Of a stretch of 12,884 bases of DNA, positions 12,858 through 12,884 are shown piece by piece (position 1 is the first letter of the stretch; the number at the start of each line of letters is the position of its first letter). Position numbers and translations under genes: made by a program. The stretch covers positions 1 to 12,884 of the forward strand of contig JBFFXF010000221.1 in the NCBI GenBank assembly GCA_041569895.1. The letters are read 5' to 3'. Origin of the DNA: JBFFXF01 sp041569895. GTDB taxonomy: Bacteria > Planctomycetota > UBA8108 > JACQVS01. A model generated the notes under the pieces. That model was given only the letters and a program-made list of their open reading frames with translations. It was not told the origin of the DNA and ran no database searches.

Positions 12858-12884
12858 CCGTGCTCGTGCTCCGTATCCGTGTTC
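12858..12884. repeat. Degenerate hexamer tract at the window end
   Basis: CGTGCT, CGTGCT, CCGTAT and CCGTGT in a row from 12859 form a looser hexamer array that continues past the right edge, so its full length is unknown. Confidence 0.55.

Larger units (their letters stand above)
12408..12884. other. Non-coding, repeat-rich upstream region
   Basis: I see no gene with a recognisable product in this stretch. Short minus-strand frames here translate as dipeptide repeats (DRDRDR, GTGTGT, TVTVTV), which mark repeat DNA and not proteins. The part from 12541 to 12655 is plain GC-rich sequence with only a weak CCGCG-GGAC-CGCGG hairpin at 12612-12625. The candidate promoters and repeat arrays listed separately are its only notable contents, and no end of a neighbouring gene is visible up to the right edge. 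Confidence 0.7.

Overview
This window is one minus-strand flagellar gene cluster from a GC-rich bacterium. By eye it is roughly two-thirds G+C, and the long open frames antisense to the real genes fit that. In transcription order (right to left) it holds: a repeat-rich non-coding stretch; a cytoplasmic histidine kinase; its sigma-54-activating response regulator (an FlrB/FlrC or FleS/FleR-type pair); then flgB, flgC, fliE, fliF, fliG, fliH, fliI, fliJ, a MotE-like membrane protein, fliK and the first 123 codons of flgD, which runs off the left edge. Regulator genes directly ahead of flgBC-fliEFGHIJ with sigma-54 control is a layout I associate with Deltaproteobacteria/Myxococcota and related GC-rich lineages. 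That placement is inference; no rRNA or marker gene is present to settle it.

Region by region. 1-8417 carries rod-hook and basal-body genes packed tightly. Most junctions are 1-8 bp gaps or stop/start overlaps (ATGA, GTGA, TGATG), and several starts are GTG or TTG with clear Shine-Dalgarno sequences. 8418-8498 is the only sizeable gap inside the structural operon and contains a 15-bp tandem duplication. 8499-9423 is flgC and flgB. 9424-9667 is a 244-bp control region with a near-consensus sigma-54 promoter (TGGCACG-N4-TTGC) facing flgB, an inverted repeat over its -24 element, and two copies of a 13-bp direct repeat 31 bp apart at enhancer distance. 9668-12273 is the two-component pair, overlapping by ATGA. 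12274-12884 has no confident gene. It holds a small possible leader ORF, a strong GC hairpin, one AT-rich island with a candidate promoter, and four short-period repeat tracts.

How it works together (established for the families, inferred here): the kinase phosphorylates the response regulator, which binds upstream of the -24/-12 promoter and drives RNA polymerase-sigma-54 to transcribe flgB through flgD. The products build the MS ring (FliF), the rotor/switch (FliG), the export ATPase complex (FliH, FliI, FliJ), the export-gate/rod junction and proximal rod (FliE, FlgB, FlgC), and the hook-length and hook-cap proteins (FliK, FlgD). The MotE-like protein may link to the stator.

I found no new defence, mobile or biosynthetic system. 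The less ordinary material is regulatory and structural: the flgB control region, the repeat tracts and possible sigma-54 promoter ahead of the kinase, a possible translationally coupled leader ORF, a repeat-built tail on the response regulator, and the divergent MotE-like gene.
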